Virus record (IMG/VR): IMGVR_UViG_3300047476_000917 | Location: 1 to 21,538 of that record | Source of the DNA: a virus | Strand: one strand, 5' to 3' | DNA: 21,538 bases | In this document: positions 7,144-16,400 of the stretch, in pieces | Position numbering within the stretch: position 1 is the stretch's first letter | How the letters are laid out: every line of letters starts with the position of its first letter | The notes under the pieces: model-generated | What the model was told of the DNA's origin: nothing | The model's input: the letters and a program-made list of their open reading frames with translations, nothing else | The model's database searches: none | Position numbers and translations under genes: made by a program

Positions 7144-7394
7144 TTGTTTAATAATTTATTATTCATTTTTAAAATTTCCTTTACATCTTCCCGAGCCAAA
7201 AAGACAGTTGCCTTGTCTTTCATCTTTTGAGTTTTAAACACTGGCATCGACTGCTCCACCAGCATCTTGTAGAAGTAATGATAACTTATGCCTGTATCAT
7301 CTGCCAATCGTTTGATTGAAACGCCTTTTTTCACCAATTCCATGTACTGATTAACTATTAATCGTACATCGTCTTTTATCTTATACTTTTTCAT
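7140..7394 (-). CDS. Small helix-turn-helix-like DNA-binding protein
   Basis: 84 residues with a basic N-terminus (MKKYKIKDDVRL). The segment KGVSIKRLADDTGISYHYFYKMLV (about 23-46) fits a helix-turn-helix: SIKRLADDTGIS as helix and turn, then a recognition helix YHYFYKML. It is the first gene after the terminator and promoter-like box and heads the operon leading to replication, so it may be an early regulator. I chose the ATG at 7392-7394; an upstream start at 7409 would run through the TAnnTTTG box. With the box only 4 bases before the ATG the message may be nearly leaderless. Its target is unknown. Confidence 0.6.
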   Translation of the reverse strand: MKKYKIKDDVRLIVNQYMELVKKGVSIKRLADDTGISYHYFYKMLVEQSMPVFKTQKMKDKATVFLAREDVKEILKMNNKLLNK

Positions 7395-7398
7395 TTGA

Positions 7399-7406
7399 CA
7401 AAAGTA
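7399..7406 (-). promoter_or_regulatory. Bacteroidota-type -7 promoter box before the HTH-like gene
   Basis: The minus strand reads TACTTTTG, an exact match to TAnnTTTG, followed by TCAA and the ATG of the HTH-like gene. It lies just downstream of a terminator, where a new promoter is expected. A TTTG sits at 7436-7439, but 29 bases away, too far for a standard -33 element, so the -33 box is not convincing. Confidence 0.5.
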
Positions 7407-7436
7407 CAAAAAATAATTTGATTTATTTTTATTAAC

Positions 7437-7464
7437 AAAAAAAATAGGACTAAAATAGCCCTAT
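7437..7464 (-). terminator. Intrinsic terminator closing the structural/lysis operon
   Basis: On the minus strand the RNA would fold AUAGGGCUA / UAGUCCUAU (7444-7464): nine consecutive pairs including one G-U wobble, with a UUU loop, followed directly by a run of seven U (7437-7443). It lies 33 bases after the end of the putative spanin gene and before the next promoter-like box, as expected for an operon boundary. Confidence 0.8.
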
Positions 7465-7496
7465 CTTTAAAATAAATAATAAAATTTAAAAAATGA

Positions 7497-7913
7497 TTAC
7501 CGTAATGTCTTTTCTAAACTATCGCAATTCACTTCCACCAGCACCGTTTTATGTTTCATAAACCCGACCTTGATTTTTTGCGGAACTTTACAAATCAAAC
7601 CATTCTTATATCTTTCTATCGCTTTGGCTTTTGCCTTAATATCTTTGCTCTGCTCCTGTACTAATATCTGAAATAATGAATCGTTGGTCTTCTTTGCTTG
7701 TATCGTTTCATCAAGCATCCTTTGCGTATCATTAGCCCATTTGTTCAATTTTGCCTTATGAACAATTAACGTGTCTCTTTCGATTAACAATTTTTTGTAC
7801 TTTCTGTTGTTGACTGTGGTATAATTCCAAAAACTAAAAAAACTAATAATTATAAATATGCCAATAGCGATATTGGTAATTACTTTACTCATTTTTAAAT
7901 AATTCCAAATCAT
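7497..7913 (-). CDS. Membrane-anchored coiled-coil protein, possible inner-membrane spanin
   Basis: 138 residues. A single N-terminal transmembrane helix (about 11-27, VITNIAIGIFIIISFFSFW) is followed by a long charged helical region (about 38-105) likely to form a coiled coil facing the periplasm, and a short C-terminal part with two Cys. This topology matches Rz-like inner-membrane spanins, which finish lysis of Gram-negative hosts, and the gene ends the lysis cassette. The start at 7913 overlaps the previous stop as ATGA; an internal Met at 7892 is an alternative. No partner outer-membrane lipoprotein (lipobox) was seen nearby, so the spanin call is tentative. Confidence 0.5.
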   Translation of the reverse strand: MIWNYLKMSKVITNIAIGIFIIISFFSFWNYTTVNNRKYKKLLIERDTLIVHKAKLNKWANDTQRMLDETIQAKKTNDSLFQILVQEQSKDIKAKAKAIERYKNGLICKVPQKIKVGFMKHKTVLVEVNCDSLEKTLR

Positions 7914-8077
7914 GTCTTTTTAAATTTTTTGATGTAACAAATTGTGCGAACCACAAAGAAAACTGTTGCTGCAATCCTACTCAATATCAATAACCCTAAA
8001 TCAATATCTTTCAAATCTGCCAATGCTATGATTCCGAACAATATAATCGATGCATATTCCCATAACCTTGATTCCAT
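7910..8077 (-). CDS. Small membrane protein of the lysis cassette (55 residues)
   Basis: 55 residues, beginning MESRLWEYASIILFGIIALA. Two hydrophobic segments (about 8-20 and 27-44, GLLILSRIAATVFFVV) are separated by an acidic loop DLKDID, and the C-terminus is basic (KKFKKT). Its ATG overlaps the previous stop as TAATG and its TGA overlaps the next ATG as ATGA, filling an otherwise empty 160-base gap. A hairpin-like two-helix topology with basic tail is seen in class II holins and antiholins, but no family is recognised. Confidence 0.65.
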   Translation of the reverse strand: MESRLWEYASIILFGIIALADLKDIDLGLLILSRIAATVFFVVRTICYIKKFKKT

Positions 8078-8283
8078 TATTTACTTTTATCGCAATTATA
8101 AACCGCTTTCTTTAAAGAATCTTTATTTACACCTTCTTTTACTGATTCTTGTATTACTGCCTTAATTATGCCCTCTGACCTCTTATATTTGTTTTGGTAG
8201 TGAATCATACTACCCAACGACAAAACTATTAACAGAATCGAAACAAACACCAAATAAGTATCTTCGCTAATTAGCTTATTCAT
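8077..8283 (-). CDS. Small single-pass membrane protein of the lysis cassette
   Basis: 68 residues from the ATG at 8281-8283: MNKLISEDTYLVFVSILLIV..., with one transmembrane helix (about 9-27) and a charged helical tail ending DKSK. I preferred this start over 8295 because a GGAG Shine-Dalgarno-like box (8290-8293) sits 6 bases before it, one of the few in the window, and overlap with the holin-candidate gene falls to 8 bases. It could be a spanin- or antiholin-like accessory; no motif decides. Confidence 0.65.
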   Translation of the reverse strand: MNKLISEDTYLVFVSILLIVLSLGSMIHYQNKYKRSEGIIKAVIQESVKEGVNKDSLKKAVYNCDKSK

Positions 8284-8671
8284 TATTTTCTCCATTGCCT
8301 ATGGTTTTAATTACACTGTCCTTAAATGCTAATATTATATCCCAAGTAAATTGTGCAATGGATCCCATACCTAAGCCAACCAATAACTCTGGAAGATTAA
8401 ATCTCGATGAAATAAAAGGTGTGCTGATATACGCTAAAATAGCACCCAATGTTATTGATGCAACCCAGTACCAAACTGGCTCTTCTTTGCTTTTGACTTT
8501 CTTTCTAAATTCGCTTACTTTTCTCGAACCAATGGCAATGGCTTGACCGCCTGCCCCGACAATAGCATGAGCAATGTTATATTCAGCTAAAAATGCAAAT
8601 GTAGTTGCCGGTACACTTAACGTAATAAACGCATCTACCAACTTGCCAAATACCTGCTCTTTTGTTACCAT
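8276..8671 (-). CDS. Putative holin
   Basis: 131 residues with a hydrophobic, amphipathic N-terminal third (about 12-48), a basic linker (SRKVSEFRKKVKSKEE), and two good transmembrane helices (about 66-86 and 93-115), then a short charged tail. Size, topology and place between the endolysin and other small membrane proteins fit a phage holin that permeabilises the inner membrane so the endolysin can act. The start is immediately after the stop of the homing endonuclease (TAA-ATG with no gap). Family not named with certainty. Confidence 0.6.
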   Translation of the reverse strand: MVTKEQVFGKLVDAFITLSVPATTFAFLAEYNIAHAIVGAGGQAIAIGSRKVSEFRKKVKSKEEPVWYWVASITLGAILAYISTPFISSRFNLPELLVGLGMGSIAQFTWDIILAFKDSVIKTIGNGENNE

Positions 8672-9184
8672 TTATTTTAACTCTTTAAATTCGAAGTGCA
8701 TACCAAAAATAGGTCTTTTATGTTTTATGGACCAGCTAACAGAACCTGAACCTAAGTTTAATTTTCTTGATGCTTCAGATTGTGAACCATAAATCACTCC
8801 AGTTTCTACACAAATAACAGACATGCTTCTATTATGGTCTTTTCCAAATTTGCCTTTATAATGCAAAGGTTTATATTTCTTTAATCCCATACTATATGCA
8901 TGTTTAATGTTTTCAGACTGTGTATTCCATTCTAAATTTTTTAAACTAATATCTGTTTTAATTCCGTTTTTATGATTAACAAAATCTTTGCCTTTTACAT
9001 GAGGAATAAATGCAAAAGCTATCGCCCTGTGAGTAAAATAACTTTTATTTCTAATATTGACAAAATAATAGCCACTATTTGATATAGATTTTTTTAATAT
9101 CTTACCTTTTGGGCTTTTTATGTCTCCGTATTTATTTACCAAATAATCTTTTGGCAAGTAATTTGTTTGTATAAAATTTTCCAT
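8672..9184 (-). CDS. Free-standing HNH homing endonuclease (NUMOD-type)
   Basis: 170 residues with the layout of phage HNH homing nucleases. Residues about 10-50 (VNKYGDIKSPKGKIL...GYYFVNI) resemble the NUMOD4 region. The HNH core follows: THRAIAFAFIP (H52), FVNHKNGIKTD (N70-H71), NLEWNTQSEN (N83-N92). The C-terminal part, YGSQSEASRKLNLGSGSVSW (about 132-151), is a NUMOD1-like DNA-binding helix-turn-helix. Such enzymes cut cognate phages lacking the gene and so spread. It sits between the endolysin and the holin candidate, both of which appear intact, and has its own promoter-like box 3 bases before the ATG. Confidence 0.88.
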   Translation of the reverse strand: MENFIQTNYLPKDYLVNKYGDIKSPKGKILKKSISNSGYYFVNIRNKSYFTHRAIAFAFIPHVKGKDFVNHKNGIKTDISLKNLEWNTQSENIKHAYSMGLKKYKPLHYKGKFGKDHNRSMSVICVETGVIYGSQSEASRKLNLGSGSVSWSIKHKRPIFGMHFEFKELK

Positions 9185-9187
9185 TTA

Positions 9188-9195
9188 CAAATATA
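9188..9195 (-). promoter_or_regulatory. TAnnTTTG promoter-like box before the HNH endonuclease
   Basis: The minus strand reads TATATTTG then TAA then the ATG of the HNH gene, the same arrangement as before the HTH-like gene. It suggests the homing endonuclease can be transcribed separately from the lysis operon, perhaps on a nearly leaderless message. No clear -33 TTG is seen at the usual distance, and AT-rich DNA gives some chance matches. Confidence 0.4.
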
Positions 9196-9215
9196 CAAAA
9201 TAAATATTAGCTATA

Positions 9216-9261
9216 AATGCATTCAGGAAATTATTGTAAGTGCAATATTTCCCAATGCATT
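9216..9261 (-). other. Long stem-loop across the 3' end of the endolysin gene
   Basis: AATGCATT (9216-9223), GGAAA (9226-9230) and TATTG (9232-9236) pair with CAATA (9243-9247), TTTCC (9248-9252) and AATGCATT (9254-9261), giving 18 base pairs interrupted by a CA/C internal loop and one bulged T, with a 6-base loop. The endolysin stop codon lies inside the stem. There is no U-run after it on the transcribed strand, so it is not a standard terminator; RNA processing, mRNA 3'-end protection or partial termination are possible. Confidence 0.65.
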
Positions 9262-9698
9262 GCATCAAACCCTTTTTCTTTCCCTTGATTTATAAAGCCA
9301 TTTTTATAGTAAATATCTATCATCGGCTTATATTCCTGTTTAAAAAATTGTGAATTTTTCCACGTCATTTTCAACCCGTTCTTAATTGGGTTTAAATCTT
9401 CTGCAATGCCCCAGCTATGCCTTGACCAATCCGAACCACCTCGCATTTTCCTAAAGTTATAACACCCACCAAAAATATCAATCTCCAGCCTTTTAATTTC
9501 CTCAATGCCGTAATGCTCCAATATCTCGGTGTGAATCTTTTGAAATACTGGAGCAACTAATTTGTGACATTGCATCTTATTGGTAAGTGCCTTTAAATCC
9601 CAAGCAATACGCCTTGAATATGGCATAGTGACAGTGATTAAGTTTCTGTCATCTCCTGCTTTGCCAAAGATTGATATTATTTGTTTGGTACTTAGCAT
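9231..9698 (-). CDS. Endolysin, M15 family zinc peptidase
   Basis: 155 residues. The M15 zinc-peptidase signature is clear: SRHSWGIAED with H94 and D101 as metal ligands (the SxHxxGxAxD motif), and near the C-terminus FDAMHWE with D145 as the likely catalytic acid and H148 as the third ligand. M15 enzymes of this size act as phage lysins that cut the peptide stem or cross-bridge of peptidoglycan (D-Ala-D-Ala/L-Ala-D-Glu type). There is no signal peptide, so export would need the holin. Its ATG overlaps the previous stop as TAATG. The final codons lie in a long stem-loop. Confidence 0.88.
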   Translation of the reverse strand: MLSTKQIISIFGKAGDDRNLITVTMPYSRRIAWDLKALTNKMQCHKLVAPVFQKIHTEILEHYGIEEIKRLEIDIFGGCYNFRKMRGGSDWSRHSWGIAEDLNPIKNGLKMTWKNSQFFKQEYKPMIDIYYKNGFINQGKEKGFDAMHWEILHLQ

Positions 9699-10054
9699 TA
9701 TTCAGGTACAATTATAATATTACCGATTAAATTTTCTGCTGCCCATTTGGCATCTACTTGTCCTCCGTTTTGTAGGCTTATAACCTCTCCTTTAATATTA
9801 CCAATATCGTTGATATTAACATAAAAGAAATTTCCTTCAAACTCTTTGTTTAAAAAAACATCCAATGCCTCTTCTTCATCCTTGCTTTCCTTTTCTTTAG
9901 AAATTTTCTTTATCTCATTTTCATCAGCAATAATCTTTTCAGCTATTTGCGATTGGTTTTTTCTTAACTGCAATGCCGTTAATAATCCCACTTGATTAGA
10001 ATAACTTAACAAGCTTGCAATGATACACTTTTCTTTTGCTTCTCTGTTTGTCAT
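9698..10054 (-). CDS. Hypothetical protein between fibre and endolysin genes
   Basis: 118 residues. The N-terminal half (about 1-65) is helical and charged, with a coiled-coil-like run (AEKIIADENEIKKISKEKES), while the C-terminal part (NFFYVNINDIGNIKGEVISL...NIIIVPE) is likely beta. It is 3 bases from its upstream neighbour and overlaps the endolysin start. Its place after the tail fibre gene suggests a minor structural or fibre-accessory protein, but I recognise no family. Confidence 0.7.
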   Translation of the reverse strand: MTNREAKEKCIIASLLSYSNQVGLLTALQLRKNQSQIAEKIIADENEIKKISKEKESKDEEEALDVFLNKEFEGNFFYVNINDIGNIKGEVISLQNGGQVDAKWAAENLIGNIIIVPE

Positions 10055-10057
10055 AAA

Positions 10058-10447
10058 TTAAATTTTAGTTTCTACAAAAGTAGCATTTAAATTTGATTTT
10101 AGTAGAACGTAACCATACATTGAAGCCAATTTTTCGGCATTTAATTCTATTTCGTCAAGTGTTCCATAATCAAGACCTTTTAAAATAGATTTAACATTAA
10201 GCGTTGCCTCCTCTTCTGTTTCTCCTCCTGCTACTAATTTCTGAACCAAGTCATTGCTTGAAAAATACCTTGCGTTATAAAGCGAGCCTGAATCTTGCAC
10301 AAATGCAATCCATAAATCCCTTACTTTAAATTCGTTTCTGCTGTATTCCACTGCTGAAACTGCACTGCACATTATGCCGACTATTGTTCTTGTTTCTCCT
10401 ACCTCGTCAGTAAATGACTTTGGCTCTACATCCCAAATGTACCCCAT
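10058..10447 (-). CDS. Hypothetical protein following the tail fibre gene
   Basis: 129 residues, MGYIWDVEPKSFTDEVGETR..., a soluble mixed alpha/beta protein with a hydrophobic core segment (TIVGIMCSAVSAVEYS) and a helical second half (about residues 64-115). It starts 11 bases after the stop of the tail-fibre gene, in the late operon. It could be a fibre assembly protein or minor virion protein, as often found after long fibre genes; no motif confirms this. Confidence 0.7.
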   Translation of the reverse strand: MGYIWDVEPKSFTDEVGETRTIVGIMCSAVSAVEYSRNEFKVRDLWIAFVQDSGSLYNARYFSSNDLVQKLVAGGETEEEATLNVKSILKGLDYGTLDEIELNAEKLASMYGYVLLKSNLNATFVETKI

Positions 10448-10458
10448 GGTTTTTTTGT

Positions 10459-13400
10459 TTAAATTACTAAATAATTTCTTGAATCGATTGGACTTGTATA
10501 AACTTGTACTTTTTGCATTACAAAAGCATTTTTGCTTGTATCATAAGAAAATAAAACTTTATCACCTAAGGCAGGTGTATAAGGTTCAGCCCAGAAGTCA
10601 GAATAAGCTAACTTAAAAGGTGTACCATTTATATTTACAAATCCATTTGAGTATGGATATCCAACATTAATATTATTACCTAACAAGTCTAAATCTGACC
10701 CAGCTTTTAATTGTAATTTGTTTCCAGTAGTAGAATTAAATGACAGTACATCAAGCAAATGAATAATATTTCCTTTTAAAGTTCCTGAATTATTTTTAAA
10801 GTGTAAATATGGATTTGTTTCACTGTTTTGAAGATTAAAAGTTTTCTCAAAAGAAGTACTTCCAGCTGCTAAAACTTGGTCAATATTGCCAATGCCACCG
10901 CTTGGTATTGCTTGCTTACCAAATAGCCCATCGTTGTCAACAGTTACCATTTGTAAACCTGCACCACCTAATTCGTTAACTCTAAAATAACCATCTGAAA
11001 CCAAAACGCCAAAACTACCTCTTGCTTGAAGTTCTAAATTTCCATTAACTGATTCAATAAATCCAAGCCCACCTGATGCACCGATGTTAAAATTAGAACT
11101 TGAGGCTGTAATTGAAATATACCTATTGTCTTTCCATGTAAATCCAGCACTTCCACTTAATACATTAGTTAAACTTCCAAAACCTATTTGTGTACTTGCT
11201 AAAGTACCACCTGATATAGTTGTCCAAGTTGGATTTGCTGATGATCCTTGACTGGTTAAAACTTGTCCTGCAGTTCCATAATTTCCGTTTAGCCCAATCT
11301 TAAATTCAAAATTATGATTGTTTTTTGAAATAACCGTAGTTCCATATAAATTCAAACTTGTGCTTGGTACATCAATCCAATAAGCCCCTGCTACATTACC
11401 CATAAGCATATATCCTGTGCCACCATCGATTTTAAGGTTACCTGTTAAATGTAACTTGGTATCTGGTACAGAATTGCCAATTCCAATATTTGTTCCATTG
11501 TCAAATATTTGAGAATTACTAATGCCTCCACTTGTATTTGACCATTTTGTTACAAAATTAGCCACCCCTGTGTTGTACGGTAAATATCTTGTAGTTCCTA
11601 ATAATGCGGTTAAATCAGAAACTACAACCGCTGTGTTGCCTGTTACCCTTCCTTTTGTATCAATAGTAATTTTCCTAAAGTCGCCTGTATTTGCTTGCGT
11701 TACAGTTGCCAAAGTTGCTGCTACACTACCCGACCCACTTGCTGTTACATCTCCTGTAAGTGCTGTAATGCCTCCTGTTGGCAATGTCGCCCAAGTTTGG
11801 TCACCTCTTAAATAAGTACTTGCTGATGCTGTGCCTGATGCCAAGCGAGCTGTTGCAATGACACCCGAAACAATATCTGTGGCTGCGTGTGTGTGTGCTG
11901 ATGGTGCAAACGTTGCAGGTACTCCAGTAAGTTTTGACCAAGCTAATGATGTAATCCATGACGGGTTTGAATAAAGTACTGAAGTTAAAACGAATCTTTC
12001 ATCTGATTCCGTTTTTGTATAAGCATCCGTTATGGCATACCCTGCCAATGTTGTCGGGTTTGTTCCTGCGGTTACTCGTCCATAGGTATCAACTGTTACA
12101 CTGCGATAAGTTCCTATTGTAACCAAACCGCTTTTTTGGTTTATAACTCCGAACCCATTAATCTCCATTGTTGTGCCAACAGCAACAAATCCTAATTGGG
12201 TTGTGGTAGCCCTAAAGTCAATTAAGTTTCCAGAATGGACAAAAGTATTAGTGTCTAAACTCCAAGTGTTTGCTGCAGTTTTTCTTAATATCCCATTAGT
12301 ACCTGTTAATGCTCCAATGGCTGTTAAGTCAGCATCTAAACCTTGATACCTTCCATCCGATTCTGTCTTGGTATAAGCATCCGTTATGCCATAACCTGAT
12401 ATAGTTGTCGGGTTAGTTCCTGATGTTACTAATCCTTTTGCATTGATTGTAACACTTCTGTACGTTCCTGCGGTGGCTACATTTGCAAGTGTCAAAGCTA
12501 TTGATGTAGTTCCTGACCCAGTAGCATCACCAGTTATTGATATGCTTTGGTTTGCCGTTAAATAACTATTTGTATCTAATGACCATGTATTTGCTGCGGT
12601 CTTTCTTAATATTCCACTTGTTCCTGCTAATCCAGCTATTGAGGTCAAATCTGCATCAAGCGGTTGATACGTTGTTGATGCCGTACTTGCTAATAAATAC
12701 CCTGCACTTGCATGATTACCCCAGCCAAATGCCGTATTCCAATTAGCTGAATTGTTAGTAACATAAGTTATTGTTCCAGCAGTTGATAATACTAATCCTG
12801 TTCCGCTTAATGTGGCTTGTTTACTATCTAATGCTGTTTGTAATCCTGATGTCTTAGCAATGCTTAAAGCGGCATCGGCTATTGCTGTGGTTATTGCAGT
12901 CGTTCCCGAACCTGTTACTATACCACTTAGCGTAATCGTTTGATTGCCCGAAATCCTCGCGTTTATCTGACCTTGCAACTTCTCCAAAGCAACCTCCAAA
13001 GAATCTGTATTAAGTACACTTGAATTTTCACCTGTAACAAAACCACTAACTATTTGAGCATAAAAATCAGTAATTCCATACCCCGAAACCGTTGTTGGGT
13101 TTGTTCCTGCGATTACCAAACCTTTGGCGTTAATTGTAACGCTCCTATAAGTGCCTGCTGTTACTACGTCTGCCAAAGTCAAAGCCCCTGACACATCGGC
13201 ACTTCCATTAAAAGTAACCGACCAAGTGCCATCGCCAGTCATTGCGATGTTTCTTGCAGTAGCTAGTAACCCTGCCGAACCTGTTGTGTTTTGGTTTAAT
13301 GTTGGGATATCTGATGCAATTAAGTTTGTTGCCGCAGTAACTAGCCCTTTTGCATTAACTGTTACCTTTGTAAATTGCCCAACGTTGCTATTAACTGTTG

Positions 13401-16400
13401 CTAATGTCAATGCAATCGTACCTGTTCCCCCACTTCCACTCACATCACCTCCAAACGTGTGTGCATGGTCTCCAACTGCCGCAGTTGTGGAAGTTACTCC
13501 ATAAGCCACCGACAAATCACCTGTGCCATTAATTGAAAGCCCTGTGCTTATTTTTACACCTCCAAGTATCGAAGCCGTAGCAACTGGCAATGTAAATGAA
13601 CTTGGTATGCGTTGCCAAATAGTGCCATTGTAATAAACTTCATCACCAACTGCAAAAGTTAAGCCGTTCCAAGTGCCTGCTACGGTTACAATATAAAACT
13701 GCCCTGCTACTCCTGTTCCGTCTGCTATTGTTGGCGTGTTTGTATTTGCGTTCCATGTGCCTAAATAACCGCTTGTATTAAGCGTAACCCATGAAGCATT
13801 TCCATTTGCGTCCGATTGCAAAACTCTCCCTGCTGCTGCTCCCGAAGTCATCCTAAAGTTAGTCGTTGCAATCGTTCCAGCCACGTCTAATTCTACCGCT
13901 GGAACTGTTTTGTTTATACCGATTCCAACGTTTCCTCTAAAATAGTTTTGAGCAGTACCATCCATGAATGCATTCCAGCGTCCAGTGCCAGCAGGGATAT
14001 TACCTCTAAAACCATAATTGGCAAATGAAGCCCCAACAAGTGTACTACCAGCTAAAAAAGCAGTTTGAACCGTTACCGAACTTCCTGCACCTATCGTTCC
14101 TTGTGTAGCATCAAAATGCCTTATTTCTGGTAAAGTAAAAGCAGTTGGTTGTGTATTTGCAAATGACCTAAAATACCAAGCAGCCCCTGTAACATCACTT
14201 TGAATTTGCCCATCTGAATAATTTGCGTAAGAAAATCCACTTGCTCCACCAGTTATTGTTTTACTATTTCTAATTCCATGTCCAGCCAAAGCCGTTGTAC
14301 CAATCCCCAAACTACCTGCCATGTGATTTGGTGCAGTACCGACCATAAATAGATTCCACCTATTGTTTCCAGATGCAATCGTACCTTGAAATCCATAAAC
14401 ATTCGTAAAACCAGCAGAAGTAGCAGCAGCTCTATAATTTACGAAATTTGTTCCTGTCCCAGAAATAGTACCTATATTCGATTCATAAACTATCAATGTA
14501 GGCAATGCAAAGTTAGCCTGATTGACAACTGCTCTAAACATAAAAGCACTGTTCGTTACATCGCTTTGTATTTGACCACTCGACCTAATGCCTGATGCAT
14601 CTACTCCGCCTGTGATGTTTTTAGTAACCAAAAGAGAATTACCTCCAACCGCTCCGCCACCAATTATGACATCGTTTGTAAACCTCGCCCCACCTGCTAC
14701 ATCTAATTTTTGCGTTATTGTTGTTGTACCTATACCTACATTGCCAAATTGGTTTATTTGCATGAAATTATTTGACCTTCCTCTTATGAAATTAAGAGTT
14801 CCGTTCAAACCATTTGTAATATCCCAAAAATTGGCGTTTGTATTAAAAATAGAAATACCTACATCATTACCTCCATGAATTTCTAATTTTTGAGTTGGGC
14901 TTGGCGTACCAATTCCAACATTAACCCCATTGTCAAAAATCTGCGAATTAATTAACCCTCCCGTTGCATTTGACCACTTGGTCACAAAGTTTGTCGTTCC
15001 GGTTCCTGATGATAACCCTAACTCCGCATAAGTCTTGTTCTTCCATAAACTTGTACTTGATTCGTAAGCTAATAGGTTATTGTTCGCCAACGTACCAATC
15101 GCTACATCGTGAATTTCGTCAAGTTCAAATCCGTTTTGGACTTTTACAAATATTACTCCAAGTGTTGCATGGCTTCTTAAACAAAATCCAACTACCACCA
15201 TGTGATTGGGTGCTGATGGCTTTGTTGTTGTCATACCTCCTGCAACTGTCGGGCTTAAATATATCGTTGCACCTTCGGCAAATGCGGAGGTGTTTATACC
15301 TTCAATATTTCCAAACGTTATACAAAATGCTTTACCTCCACCCGTTACGGTTTCCGCTATAATACCAAATGTTTTACTGCTTGTACTCTCTGCGTTTGCC
15401 TGTGCTAATCTTACGGTCTTATTAGTGCCATCACTTCCTGCTGTATAAACAACCGTTCCCTTTGTTAGCCCTGCATTGTCGGCACTCTTGACATAAACGA
15501 TTGAACTTTGACCTAAACGGTAATTAACATTCCCGCCTTTTAAGCCAAATTCTAATGTCCCAAAAGTATCGTTCCAAATAGTTTTAGCAACGCCAACAGT
15601 TTGAGCCGTTGCTACGTTAAACTGAACCGCTCCAACGTCTAATCTATTGTCTAAAAGGTCTAATCCTGTGGACTTAATTTGTCCAATATTAATATTGTTC
15701 CTGATTATGTTAAAATCAAAGTTATCAAGCGTTCCCAGCTTCTTTGTCGCTACCGTTGCCGTATTTCCCTCTTGTAACCAAGCTAAATCCTCAATATCTT
15801 CTAATAAAGCATAAGTACCATCTTTTGCTGGCTTTATTAGCGTGAAATTGCCTTCCGTATCTTCTGCAACGTCTTGAATGCTTCCATCGCTTGCCGTCCT
15901 TAAAAATACGTCAGTTGAATATAATCTGCTGATTCTAAAATCTTGTCTAAGACTTAAACTCTTTTGCCCATCGGCTAAGGTATTAATTTGAATATTCTTG
16001 TCAACAAACTTTAAATTAAGGTTGTCTCCATACTTCCTATTCATATCAATATCAACTTGATTAAGAATAGAATCAATATCTAAATTAACATCCGAATCGT
16101 AAACTGGTAGTTCCTCAATCGTATCAGCATTAACTCCTAATCCGATTGTTTTAATATTTGCCTGCTTTAATTTATAGTTGTATTCGTAATTATGTATTCT
16201 GTGCTTTTCGCCATCAATATCTAATAAGTCTCCAAACTCAATATTGGCAATTACTGTACCTTGATAAAACTTTTGTCTTTGTGATAAAACACTCAAATAA
16301 GAATCAGCAATAAATTCTTCAATAGGTAAAGAATTGTACAGTGTTATTGGCTTTGTTGTTGATCCGTTAAAAAACAAAGAATCATAAGCAACCGGAAACG

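Noticed and set aside
9216-9261. Hairpin as an ordinary intrinsic terminator of the endolysin gene
   Set aside because: No run of U follows the stem on the minus strand, and the holin-region genes downstream need transcription through it unless the HNH promoter supplies them.
11995-13165. Possible CRISPR or other non-coding repeat array
   Set aside because: The repeats are degenerate, unevenly spaced and in frame with the fibre gene; they encode known tail-fibre-type cassettes.
11522-15448. Several plus-strand ORFs inside the tail fibre gene
   Set aside because: They are Pro/Val/Leu/Thr-rich shadows of the repetitive fibre coding sequence, without leaders, junctions or domain-like sequence.
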